A DNA stretch of 64,000 nucleotides, from the NCBI GenBank assembly GCA_949152475.1, contig OX424555.1:22648868-22712867 (forward strand). The letters run 5' to 3'. Position numbers and translations under genes: made by a program. A model generated the notes under the pieces. The model ran no database searches and was not told where the DNA came from. It worked only from the letters and a program-made list of their open reading frames with translations. How positions within the stretch are numbered: the stretch's first letter is position 1; each line of letters starts with the position of its first letter. Origin of the DNA: Terebella lapidaria (lineage: Eukaryota > Annelida > Polychaeta > Terebellida > Terebellidae). Of the stretch, positions 34,901-47,100 are shown in pieces.

Positions 34901-36929
34901 GTTTACCTGTGCCTAATGGTGGGCAAGACCTATAGAATTATGCTCGTTTGACATTAAAAGTTTCAGTCAGAAGCCAAATCGACAATACTGAACCAGAAAC
35001 CCGTGAGACAAATGACAGAACCCAATCCACGCTGTCGTTCGGATGAACTCAGAACTCTTTATGCACCGATTCAAATATGAAGGTTTCTTGTTCTACCAGT
35101 ACAAACTTAAATCGTTTGCGTAAATATATAATAATTATATTTTTTAATCACTGTGTGTAATTTTGAGAGCAGCATGTGGCTGTGTTATTAGTTTACGAAC
35201 CAAAAACCATCACCATCCAAAAACTACTCTTTTTTCATATATTTTGGGGGTAAAATTACTCATAATTCCACTGTAAAGAGTATATTTGATCCCAAATATA
35301 TGTCTTCGAATGCACAAAGTAATTTTGATGATTGTTAAAAAATCTTACAACGATCAAAGAAATTTCAATTTTAGCTCATCTCGGTGGATAAACCAGTAGC
35401 GTATATGTACATCCTGAATATTTTGTTGTGAATGTCTGTACTAACTTTTATTTGATATAGGTCTAGCGCGATACGAACATGCATGGTATTTATCAGAGAG
35501 CCTGCTGTCATAGGCATACAATTCACATTATTGCTACAACCTTTTTGTATTACCCTCAGTCAAAAGGAAACACGGTGGTGAAATAAAATACTAGTACTCA
35601 AACTCGAATTTTATCGACGCTATAAAATTGACTTGTCTCAGTTGAATGAAAATGCCTATTGCCCGTACATGAACCACGTGTCAGCCATTGGCGCATCCAT
35701 ATATTGCGAGCATCTATACAGGTACATACATGTAGACCACAATTCGCATAGGCCTACTACATGCGTACAATTTTTATATTTATTTGGTGACCATCTGAAC
35801 ATCAAATGTCCTGATAAAGACACCTTTCTGTTTTTGGTACATATATGTACATATATATCTATCTATCATTTTTGTGACTAAATATACTGGTAGGGTCATC
35901 TCCTACGGACTCTTTAATTCACCTTCCGTTGCATTGGAATCAAGTGACCATAGTATGCACTCTGTGTTTGATAGATAGCCGAGTTTTTGTGCAATGGCAT
36001 TTGATACCAAGATCGGAGACATTTCTGACAATGCTGGGAAATAAATTTAGCACATCATTTGTGGAAGGAATTCATTGCATATGATGATATATTCCTGGTA
36101 TTGTGACAAAGAATTTCAAACCTTAGTCCAACAAGGTCACCAATGATGTCATTAGTGATAAATGCGTTAATGTACAGCCTACAGGCTGATTACACCATCA
36201 CCTTTCTCAGCTCAGCTCTTGAATTTGAGAGGACCTACTGTTAGATCCGGAGAAGGCGAGAAAGGGGGTCATACCCTATCACTGATGACATCAGCGTTGA
36301 CCTCGTTTGGATGAAACTCCTCTGTCACAAGACCAAGGATATAATTGTCCATCTTGCAAAGTCTGAATCCAGGGGGTCTAAGCTAGTGATGACTTTGATA
36401 TTAGTCTTGAACTACTGCATTGTGTTCAATTGTGCTGGACAAAAGCACACACATCACTATCATGTTATACATGACAGGCAATAAATTTTCATTGTATCAA
36501 ACTCATCATTGTGGTTATGGTACTGTATCAAGAGGAAACCTCTCTAACAACAATGAACATGCATCATTTGCCATGCAGAAAAAAATTTGGGGTCTTGACT
36601 CGGAATACTTCCCATGTTTATGGCAGCTGACAAAACAAACAAACAAATAATAGAGTTAAACATTAATGGCATGGTATGGTACCTTGATCCAAATGCAATG
36701 GAATGGAAAACACAAATTGTACTAATCCACTATTGGATTGTGTAGTTTTATTATCACTGGTAATTTATGCAAAGGTATTGTTTAAATTAAGAAAATAAAT
36801 GTTGGTTTGTGAACCAACATGGATTTCCCTTCATTTCTCTGAAAGGAAAAATTGAGGCATATAATATTGTTGGCTCATGTAGACCATGAATACTGATGTT
36901 TATGCAGTGTTTCACCATCTGACTAGGTC
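31930..36929. other. Long intergenic region, no supported gene; poly(C) run
   Basis: The region is AT-rich with a run of 18 C at 33715-33732 and dense TACATGTA words around 33955-34075. It also holds a hairpin, TGTTGGTTTGTGAACCAACA, at about 36799-36818. A GC-richer patch at 33520-33830 has overlapping frames on both strands but no convincing exon. I saw no RNA gene. Confidence 0.4.
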
Positions 36930-37960
36930 AAATGATCAAATAAGTGATATATTTCACCGAACGTGAATGAGCATCGTGTTCGTTATAGGGTAGTATATAC
37001 AAGATTTCAAAAGAATCCAACTTGGCACCAATTCCATGACATACTTCTTGTGATTCTAGTTTGATATATAGAAATGGAATTTCTTCTGCCATCAACCTGG
37101 CCCTCTTTAGGAGTTTACATGCACACAGGTAACAATCATACCATGGCAGAAAATGATTTTCACAGGTTTTATTGTCAGCCATTTTGAATTCTGAGGCAAC
37201 CAACTGTCACAGGTACTCAGCAATGGCACCATTGGGTTCCCCAGTATCAAAAACATAGGTACACATGTAGGCACCAAAACCATGTCTCTACCTGCAATAG
37301 AAGCCGAGTTATAGTCTAAAACGTGATTTGGGAATTTTTGACGGCAACCATTTTGAAAAAAAATCCATTTTGAATGGGATCCCTTGCTCTGAAGACATGG
37401 TTCCCATTCAGTTTGGATTCAACATACCCAAAAACTCCCAGGGACAGATTTCCATACTTTCTGCCAGCATTGAGCATCTTTTTCACATAGATCTATCTGC
37501 CTAACTAATATTCAATATTGCGGATGGCAGCCATCTTGGATTTTCATGTCCAAACAATCCTTGAAAAAATAAAAAAAAAACGAATTGTGTTAGGTATGTA
37601 GTTGCTAGTAAAATACGACATCTCAATCCAAATCCAGCCATATATCAGCTCATTTTGGCAGGTTATGCCAAATAGGCCATTTTTCCGATCTGTGATAGCG
37701 GCCATCTTGGATTTCGAGACTAGGATGAACTTGAAACTAGAAAATAACCATTTCAATGACTTTATCATGCTGGATTCAGTGCAAAATGATAGTTTATTCA
37801 TCATTTTAGCTGATTCTGCCGCAGAGATATTGAATAATATACATTTCAAAAATGGCGATGGCGGCCATTTTGGATTTTAGGCTCTAGCAGAGTTAGCCGT
37901 AAATTCCAGAGGTGCATAGGAGCTCATTTTTTGACAAAATAGCCCAGGTAGTCGAATCAA
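36930..37960 (+). repeat. Tandem array, period about 170 bp, each unit with a YY1-like GCCATNTTG box
   Basis: The box recurs at about 37178 (AGCCATTTTGAATT), 37347 (ACCATTTTGAAAAA), 37527 (GCAGCCATCTTGGATTTTC), 37703 (GCGGCCATCTTGGATTTCG) and 37868 (GCGGCCATTTTGGATTTTA), 165-180 bp apart. Between boxes the units share weaker similarity, such as runs for 'ccatatatcagctcattt'. The same box with GGATTTCGGGTC occurs at about 41595 inside an element tail region, so this is probably another mobile-element core. The open frames 36928-37203, 37544-37849 and 37602-37880 are within the array. Confidence 0.6.
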
Positions 37961-40900
37961 CAATAAAAAAACAGTAGGAGGAAAGTGGTCACGGAATCCA
38001 TGGAAATGACCCTACTATACTGGTATTTTACACCAGTGACCATGAAATGTGAAAATCTATGTATATGCCCACGTAATTATTTATTTGTTTGTGAAACGAA
38101 ATTGCTAGATTAAAAATAAGACGTGCTTACACGTATATTGACGGGTTTAAAATACGAATCTACATACCGGTTATACAATAAGCAATGATATCACAAATCA
38201 ATTCAAATTTAAAGCTGTTGTCCGATTTTCATTGAATATATTTTGATACCAACCTTTTTTTTTTTTTTTTTCACACAAACGATATAGGTACACACACAAT
38301 ACATTCAAACAGTTATTCCAATAATGACTTCCTCCATGACTTTTCGTACTGATATATATACAATAGTTCTCTATCACAGGATGTCTGCTGATAGATACAT
38401 CTGAATCTACATATACAATACTTTGCAATCAACAATAAATAAATAAATAAATAAATAAATAGTAAATATGGTATTTTGATACCAACCTGTTTGGTGCATG
38501 GAAATAATCATTCATGTCCTCATTAATTATGTCATGGAACTAAACTCAGTATCTCCTCCTACTCGAGAAGCAAATTCTAATGGTTTTGTATGAAACATGC
38601 ACTACATCGAACAATGTGATGTAAATAAGATTTTATTTGAGCAGCCAGAAACTCAGACCAGATGCATGTACATTTCCGGAAATATCTGGCAGATGCGATG
38701 TGAGAAGGACGAAAAGATAATGGATACTTATTACTTAGCCTCGAAAATCGAACATTTAAAACACGATGAGATATTAAGTGTGTATTTTCATTATATCCAA
38801 TGTAGGTTCGAGTATGACGGACACATTGGGTATGATCACATTGTAGATTCAGGCATGCACAGTAAACCACAGTTCCATATGGATAAATATATACATGTGT
38901 GGAGTGCACACGTGTTATTCTTCGATTCTGATGGTAATGTAAAGTTCATTTGACTATAAATGTTAATAATTTGGAAAATATATATTCTTGTCGACCAGCA
39001 ATAATAGATTTCGTTACATCAACGATCAATAATAGACAAGTTCAAAATAAGAATCTATGAAATGCACTGCAATGACTCAAAGTGACATACATGTAATGTC
39101 TTGGTGGTACATCATGAATGACAGGACAGAAAACCAATAATTTTCTAAAATACATCATGATAACGCTACAGTACATGTACATACAAAGTTCGAACACCCG
39201 AAAAAAAAAATCGACGTAAACGGAAATGTAATCGAACGCCCTGAAACAACTGCCTTTGAAAACAGGCAATATTTTTTCTGAAAACTATACTCCATATTAA
39301 ACATGTAAAATTGACTGATTGAGACGTAGTCACGTCGAACATCATGATTATAGCCAGTCCTATGGGAAATTTTAGTCATTTGAACTTGTTCTTCACACAT
39401 AAAAAACATAACTGTAACCATTACACGCAGATGTGAACAAAGCATAATAGTGCAAAATGGACTGACAATTCCACGCACACCACTGTATATCAATGATTAT
39501 TTTCTCATAACTACACAATATGCACATACGAACTAGAGATGTGCTTGATGTGGACTTTTAAAGCAGCTGCCTTCGAATGTATGCAATATTTTCTTCAAAA
39601 CTAAATCTTAGTGCAACACATCTAATACAAGATAATAAAACATGTACACGCTGATTTTGACGATTACACTCCGTCTGAGTTGTCTTTCCATCCGATTTAA
39701 CACACATTTTATGCCAGTTTTAGAGGGAATAGCTTGAAAATTGGTACAAAACTGCTGTTTGACCATTTTGTGCCTATAATTCTATGGTTTGACACCCGGG
39801 TGAAGTAAGTCAACTTACATCATAGTATCTCATAGCATTGCTGAACTACGAGCAACAACGTGTATTAACAGTTCAGAAAAGCCATACATGTATACGTGCA
39901 TGTAGGCTTGCACCACCCAAAGTCACATATGCAATTTCAAATATAAACTATTCTTCTGGTGTCAGCCGAGTTCAATGAATGTATATTAATTCAGTAAAAA
40001 AAAAATTCGAACAATGTGTTCCAACCAGTCGTACACTAGTACATGTACATATATATATATTATGTGCATATTATCGGAAGCGTTGTTGAAAACTATCGTT
40101 ACATGTACCTATCGTGACCCGTGGGACGCCTGGATGATGTAAACAACCATCAATACCACAGCAAACTTGCCTAATAAAACATCAGCCGATCTGCCATCTC
40201 AACCTAGATGCTGGCAGGCTGGGAGGAAAACTTTGAAAAAAAACCTCTTGAATAACGCTATCACTGTGCTCGCTTTTGTCGGCTGGAAGGTCGAATTCAA
40301 GGACAGTTTGTTCTGTTTATAGCTGACAAAAAAGTGGAGAGAAGCGTATCGCGGCGCCAAAACTCCGCCAACGACACCGAAACAGGAACGCATGCATGTG
40401 TCGTGTAGGCACTGGTACATGAACCGGCACGTTATGATCACAATCTAAGCTTGCACCGCAGCAACTTAATTCATGTCAATAGCTTCATACCAGGCCAAGG
40501 TATATCAACGACAACACTAATAGTAAATGTACATGTATATTGATAAATATACGTGGAATGTACTTTCTCACGGGATTCTGGGGGTGTTTTATATATTACA
40601 CGTAGCCATGACGGCATCGTTAATATTTATTTCGGGAAAAAAACTTTTGAAATCCGGGAATAAACTAGACATAAAAGCCTATAGGCTTTGTGGCATCCCC
40701 CAATTTTTCTGTTCTTTTCTAATGGTGAAACTTGACTGTTATTATAATACATATACCAGGATTATTGAACACAGGTGGGAGTGAGAGTTCAAATTATAGC
40801 AGTTGCTCACTAGACAAATGTCCATCAGATATTTGTTTTAATCTCAATAGGTATTAAATGTACAGACATGACAGACATTCATAATACAAGCAAAAAGGAA

Positions 40901-41479
40901 ATTATTCTGGGTTCTGGCTAAGTAAAACAATGATAATTTGGTCACTGCATGTGAAATACAGCTAGAAAACAAAACAATGCATGTAGTTTCATCCAGATAA
41001 ACACAGTGCTGTTTTAACTGAATACAATGAACAATTGACCGGCAACCAAGGCCCAGGCAGACCTTCAAAGCTGTTATCTTCAGTTTGGGTCATCATTATA
41101 TAACCACCTATTGTTTTCTTTAGAAAGGGAAGGAGGGCATTGTTCCAACTTGTTGGTGTTAGTATAGTAAACTGGGGTGAGGGGACAGGAGAGGGGGGGG
41201 GGGGGGGGAAGAGGGGCAGTGCATACAAGTCACTGATACATTGCTACATTCATATGCAGATTAGACTGGCTGACAGTGGAGGTGGGGGAGGGAGAGGGGG
41301 GGGGGGGTATTGCCTTATCACAGGCATTACTGAGCAGGGCTCTCATATACTGCACTGGCTGAGAGGGCAGAGCCTAGCCTCATGCTGGACACATGGGACA
41401 TGCAGGCTGCAGTCAGTGAATACAGTAGCATGGCTCAGTCACAGTATTACATCTGCATGGGGGCAGGCGAGGGAAAAAT
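37961..41479. other. Intergenic region without supported gene
   Basis: This is AT-rich DNA. Overlapping frames on opposite strands at 38577-38953 (118 and 110 codons) are of a length expected a few times by chance in a window of this size and composition. Poly(G) runs lie at 41193-41208 and about 41296-41307. No RNA gene is seen. Confidence 0.4.
38434..38461 (+). repeat. (AATA)7 microsatellite
   Basis: Seven tandem tetramers of the AATA/AAAT type. Confidence 0.95.
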
Positions 41480-41727
41480 TCTAAGTCCAAAAAAAAATAC
41501 ACCCAAAAAATTTTTTCCCCCTGGAAATTGCCTGAATCAAATTATGACATTGACAGGAATCGCCCGATTTTTTTTTCCAAAATGGCCGCTGGCGGCCATC
41601 TTGGATTTCGGGTCTCGACGAAAAACAATAGGGGTTAGGAGCAAAGTATTTCGGATGAGCTGTGAAAATTTCGGAAAGATAGATCAAGGCGTTCAAGAGT
41701 TATGATCCGGAAACCGAACGGCGGAAG

Positions 41728-41769
<42 letters not shown>

Positions 41770-41819
41770 AAAACAGACAAAAACATAAGGCCTCCCGATT
41801 TTCAATCGGGATGCCTAAT
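41480..41819 (+). mobile_element. 3' region of an HINE-like element with diverged tail hairpin
   Basis: GACGAAAAACAATAGGGGTT, GTGAAAATTTCGGAAAGATA, GATCAAGGCGTTCAAGAGTT and ATCCGGAAACCGAACGGCGG match the 3' module at 26221-26310 and 8150-8230. A 45-bp A-rich tract follows (about 41728-41774). The tail hairpin has arms CCTCCCGATT and AATCGGGATGCCTAATT. The upstream part has a GCCGCTGGCGGCCATCTTGG box. The 5' end is not recognised. Confidence 0.6.
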
Positions 41820-41825
41820 TATTCA

Positions 41826-42165
41826 AACAGGCAAAGAACTATTTACACCTGGAAAGAAATAGTTTTTTCCTGGTTTTATTAATGCATTCCCAGTTTTTAT
41901 AATTTTTTCCCCAGTTCTAATAATTTTTCCCAATTCAAATTATTTATTTTAGTGTATTAAATATTGGGAAAACCGAAGTAATTCAAATCGGGAAAAAATT
42001 ATTAAAACTGGGAATAAATTATTCAAACCAGGATATAATTAAATTTAAACCGGAAAAAAACTATTTAAACCTTGAAAATTTTTTTTAAACCAGGAAAAAA
42101 TAGTTTGTTTCCGAGTTTAATAATTCATTCCCCCGTTTTAATAGTTTAACCCAGTTTAGATTGCT
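41826..42165. repeat. Array of degenerate about 20-bp motif in both orientations
   Basis: The word AAACYGGGAAAAAATTATT or its complement recurs about every 20-25 bp. The complement form (TTCCCAGTTTTTATAATTTT, CCCAGTTCTAATAATTTTTC) dominates from 41860 to 41950. The direct form (ATCGGGAAAAAATTATTAAA, ACTGGGAATAAATTATTCAA) runs from 41985 to 42095, and the complement form returns at 42105-42165. No coding potential. Confidence 0.65.
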
Positions 42166-43099
42166 GGGAAATAACCAAGATTTAGAAAGAAAAATAATTG
42201 AAATATTAAAAGGTGGATGGCATTAACAAGCTGCCTTAAGTATATGACTTCCTATTAATTGTTCTTCAACAAACTACTGAACTATAAATTAAAGGTTTCT
42301 TTTTTTCTCCAACTTGAAACTTGAGATGGGAAATGAATCACAGAAGATCATTTTGCATGGACTACAGCATCAAATAGTATCACCATACAAAGAATGATAG
42401 TCTTAGAGAAGACAAATCAACTTTGCTAAAAGGCGTGGACGCCAACAATTGCTTTGAATGTATCTTCCAAAAGTAAAACTGTGAGGTATTTACAATAGGA
42501 GAAAGCAGAAGAGGAATTGAAACATTGATATTTCGTGTCAAGTGGCATATGTAGCATCATACCAAATGAGAAATGTGCATATTGGTAACGTGATCATGCA
42601 ACAGCAGACATTCCAAGTAAAGGCTTTTATGTTAACATTTGCTGACAGGGAAGTTGCACGTATCCGTGTGACATTTAAGTGAGACACGTAATATGTCAAG
42701 ACAATAAAACACTAAATATGTCATGAATGAATGAAATGATATTCCAATATATCTTCACAATTTATTCCATCATGTTCGTGATCTTTGCAATATGCATGCA
42801 CACAATATTATTCAGCCTCTGACAGGCCTACAATTCATATTTTGTAATTTATTTTTTTACATGGAACATATGCTACATCAGCAGGTAAAAATAATAATTC
42901 AATAGTACAAACATAGAGCCCTAGGGCTCTGCGCTTACTGGACCCAAGATATGTTTCAGTTGTATGTAAGCTGAAAGCGATGTCATGAGAATAATTGCAC
43001 ATCATTCACGCCTAAAACTTGCCCTACGTAAGTCGATCGTGTTAGAGCCTAATATACAATGATATGAAACTAGAATGGAACTGACTAGTAATGTCAAAG
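42166..43099. other. Intergenic DNA downstream of the WD40 gene
   Basis: The stretch is AT-rich with no supported feature. The unresolved last exon of the minus-strand WD40 gene could lie here or at about 43700-43880. Confidence 0.35.
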
Positions 43100-43714
43100 A
43101 TATTCTTTGCCTTTGTATCGGTTTCAGTTTATTGAGGTAAAAGGTCAAATTTAAGCTCACAAGAATATTTGGCATATATAATTTCCTAATATCTCACATA
43201 ATATTGGGATTAGACATTGATTCCTAATGTCTAATCCCAATATTAAGTGAGATAATAGAAGAAATGTGTCCCCATTATGAAGCATAGGCTAATTTAACAT
43301 GGGAAAGTCCTATCTGGGACCGGTCGAAAAAATCAAAATGGCTGCCACACGCAGACCGACGGTTCAAGGGCAACAAAACTTATACACAGCACAAAGGTAT
43401 ATCAGGGGAATCTTTTGAAACAAAAATCTCAAAACTGATCAGACAGTTTTTGAGAAAATGGCCACCAAAGTCCAAAATTGGCCATTTTTCGACAAAAATG
43501 GCCGCCATTTGAAAAAAAACAATTCAATCGATGAAAAAAAAAATGGTCCGGAGATATGGGTCCATAGAACATATTTTGTGAATTACAGCAATATTCATCG
43601 AACAGATTTTTCCCAGCGTTTGACAATGCCGACGCCGACACCGATGGATGGACGCCGGACGCAACCTTGACGGCAATAGCTTATCGGACCATACATGTAG
43701 GTCCGGTAAGCTAA
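43100..43714 (+). mobile_element. HINE-like element, GCTTACC subfamily, 5'-truncated
   Basis: It opens within a decayed 134-bp core unit (AAAAGGTCAAATTTAAGCTC, TATATAATTTCC) and has a local palindrome around GATTAGACATTGATTCCTAA. The post-core words are AATTTAACATGGGAAAGTCC, AATGGCTGCCACACGCAGAC, GAGAAAATGGCCACCAAAGT and AATGGCCGCCATTTG. A short GACGCCGACACCGATGGATG microsatellite remnant follows. The tail hairpin has arms AGCTTATCGGACC and GGTCCGGTAAGCTAA. It lies immediately downstream of the WD40 gene and may contribute to its 3' end. Confidence 0.7.
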
Positions 43715-44017
43715 AAACAGGTACTGCTATGGGTAGCAAACAGATGTAATGGAATAATTGAACGTAAATAACTCGAATGTATGTCAATATGTTTGTGTGT
43801 AATAGAGAGAGATTGGGGGAGAATAAGAATAAAGGACTTGGTCCTCCAAATTCTAAAATAAAAGATCTGTACAATGATCTTCATTAGGAAATGATTACCA
43901 TAAAATGTGTTCTTGTATAAAAGGTCAACCTCAATGCAATAACACAAAGGAGAATCTGATGATAATATGTTGATCTGTGAGCACCAATTAGAGGTCAAAC
44001 CAACCAAAAATACGTAC

Positions 44018-44186
44018 CTAACGTCTCCGCTGTCCGTAGTTTGTTCAGGATTACACTGTTTCCATAACAACAGCTCCATACCAGCCGTAACCATCAAGAC
44101 TAGATTTTTGTCGCTTGTTGATCTGCAGCAGTCTATATCAACGATACGACTCGCGGTCTCATCACAGAGGGAACACAGGTACTTCT
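44018..44186 (-). CDS. WD40 protein, exon 10 (residues 523-578)
   Basis: Acceptor CTCTCAACAG|AGAAG, the only nearby one that keeps the frame. The exon encodes KYLCSLCDETASRIVDID and VTAGMELLLWKQ, a terminal WD-like strand. It ends GACGTTAG|GTACGT in phase 2. A phase-compatible acceptor (TTTATTTTAG|AATTTGG, near 43857) would lead into about 48 residues and a stop, but that stretch is unconvincing and overlaps repeat DNA. Confidence 0.8.
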
Positions 44187-47100
44187 CTGTTGAGAGCTGT
44201 CGCACTGTGGAACGCAATGTGCATCATACATACAGCAGCACTCAACATTGGAAAATCAGTGCATTTATCAAAATATTTTATTATTTTAGTTACATTTAAT
44301 TGTAATAATCTGAGTATCAGTGCTAACTGAATATTACATGTGCCATACGTGTACCTATAATCACACATTACAGACCCCTGAAATGACCTTACCATTGATG
44401 AAGCCGAGGCCGTTGTCAAGGTCATACCCTGAGGAGAGGAGAAGGTCCAAATCTTTGGAAACCTGGATGGAGTCCGTGGCACCGAACTCTGTCGTATGGT
44501 TACTCAACTTGTGGGCAACACCTGAATCAAACAGACAAGTATTTTTGCACTCAATAATATCCAACATGAGAGCAGTTTCCCTGTGGGTAGACTGAACCGA
44601 CCTTCTCGCCAATCCACGACCTTCAAGTTCATGGCATCGTCCCCATAGTAGATGAGGCAATTGGCAGCAGACAGCGAGCGTATGTGACGCCAGTGGAGTG
44701 GACTGCCCGACGTCAGTTTGACGTTCTCCGAGACGAAGACCGTGTGGAGATTTGTGTCGCGTATCTGATAGACACGGATTTCTCCATCAGCCGAGGAGCT
44801 GTACACAAGGTCTTCCTCAACCTGGGGCAATCAACATCAGCTCACATGATCCACTTTGAAACAAAATATGTGATTAAATGTGACAATTGATGCTTACCAG
44901 TATTATTGAAATGAATATATCGATACACTGAGCAAATATATATCTTTGACATCATATATTCAGCGAGATTGTATTTAACATGGACATTGATACATTTAAC
45001 TGGTGTTTCAGTACCTCCTGCTTTAATATATTGATTGGTCATGTCATAAACAGTGAAAGAACACATCAATAGCATATGCATGTAGATTCGTTACTCAGTA
45101 CACTGCACAAGAGCAACAGAAATACAAACTCTCTTACATATCATTCAGTGAGAATGGCAGAAACGCGTACCAGACATCTGAAATGTGTGAAATGTGTGAC
45201 TCACAGTGAGCCCAGTGACGCTGGCGGTGTGGTCTCGCAGACTCTGACTCGGTGATCCCGCCTCTAAATCCCACAGCTCAACCTTGCCACCATCTGTCAG
45301 AGAAATGGTCAACCATGCCATATATATCTATACGGGTATCTCAGGCATAAAAAGCTGACAATTTACACAAATTATAATAGATTATTTGAAAAGCTATATG
45401 AACTGAACAAAATTTCAAAGCACTCTACAGATATATCAGTGAGCTTGTGGCCAATAATTTTATTTGTCATCTGTTGTTTCAGAACAACATCTACTGACGA
45501 AATCAATAATATATTGGTGCTCATTTTTTGCCAAAGAAAATCACCTGAAGCAGATATCAAGCAAGGTTTGTCGTTCCTGATTGTGAATGCCAACTTCGTT
45601 ACGGGACTGAATGCGTACATGGACTTCAGCATTTCACCTGGCAAGAAAGAAAGTCATCAGCTGAGGTGTCAAGTATTTCAGTGTCAAGTATTAATATACA
45701 CATGTACCGGGTGCTGTGCTGTATTAAAGTAGTCCATTGCTGACCTGTGGCAAGGTCCCAGAGCTTGATGGAACAGTCGCTAGATGCACTGATCCCAAAT
45801 CCTGGTTCCGACACGCAGACTGCATGATCCAGAGACAGGGCATTCACTGCGAGTCTGGCCTGCTGTGGTGTTACCATGACTACCGCCGTCACTGTGCCGG
45901 TGTGACCTCCCATACTGCGCACCTCCGTGCCGGCAACAGTGTCCCACAACCTCACAGTGGTGTCTCGACTGGCAGATGAGATGTATGCAAAAATTTGAAC
46001 ATGTGTGAGATAAGTTGAATACACATCTGAATGTACACATACATGGTGGATAAGAACATACCAGGTATTAACAAAAAAAAACCCTTGACATACCTGCCGG
46101 TGAGGAGCCAGCTGCTTGACATGGAGACAGTACACACAAGGTCATTGTGTCCCAGTAAAGCATGCACAGTCCAGCGACTTCGGCACCATTTCTTCTGGAG
46201 CTGTCGGAATGCACTGCCCTTGGACGCGGCTGAGCCTACAAGGGCAGGACATACATATCATGTAGGCCCAATAAAATGGCCACATTTGGCAAAGATACAT
46301 GATACATCAAGACTTGTTCAACGGTACCTGCAAATGTATAAATTACAGTATTATGAAATGGTGTGTACCTTTTGAATGTTTTGAATCCACAGTTTCGCTT
46401 GAAATGAGCTCACTGCCCGTGCTGGAAGCTGAAGGTTTGTTGTCTTGTTTGTGTTTCTTTGCTGGTACCGCATCAGAGGTTTGGCCCTCCTCACAACTGC
46501 AAATAACACTGGTGATTTACCCATCAATGAAACACAATACACATGGCTATTTCCTCAACTTAAACATTTGATTCATGTACTGATACATGTAAAGGCAGAA
46601 ATACTTCACTTTTTTTTATTCACAATGGTGTTGCTAACCTGGCGACTCTCAACTTTTGTCTCTTGAGCATTTTCTCTTCATCTGTAATGCCATAGATCAT
46701 CTCAGTGCCACCAGGCTTTGGTTCTGGAGGCTCATCTTTGAGCCTTTCCTGTTCTTCGTCATCTGACTCTCCCTCATCCTGCTCCTCATCTCCAGATTCT
46801 ACCAATTCGTCTTCCTCCTCCTCATCATCATAATCATCATCCTCATCATACCCTGCCTCTTCTCCAGAGTCTGTATCTGCCCTGTACTCGGTCGTTGAAT
46901 CTAGGTTGGGTGTTTCGTCTGTCGGCAGAGCTGTAGTAGAGAAAGCGTCGGACTCGGACAAGAGCTCCTGGAGCTCAGCTCGTAAACCGCTCTTCTTCGA
47001 CACCTGTCAGATAAAGCAATATGGGACAGCAATTTTCCAATAAATTACATAATGAATAGGTCAATTTTTGTTGATTTGTGTTATAACATGGTGTGCCATA

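Noticed and set aside
38577..38953. Overlapping 118- and 110-codon frames on opposite strands
   Set aside because: A rough estimate from base composition gives a few frames of this length by chance in the window. Nothing is recognisable on either strand.
43711..43860. Terminal exon of the WD40 gene starting at acceptor TTTATTTTAG near 43857
   Set aside because: Phase fits and a stop follows, but the peptide has no WD40 character and overlaps the mobile-element border. Left out of the gene model.
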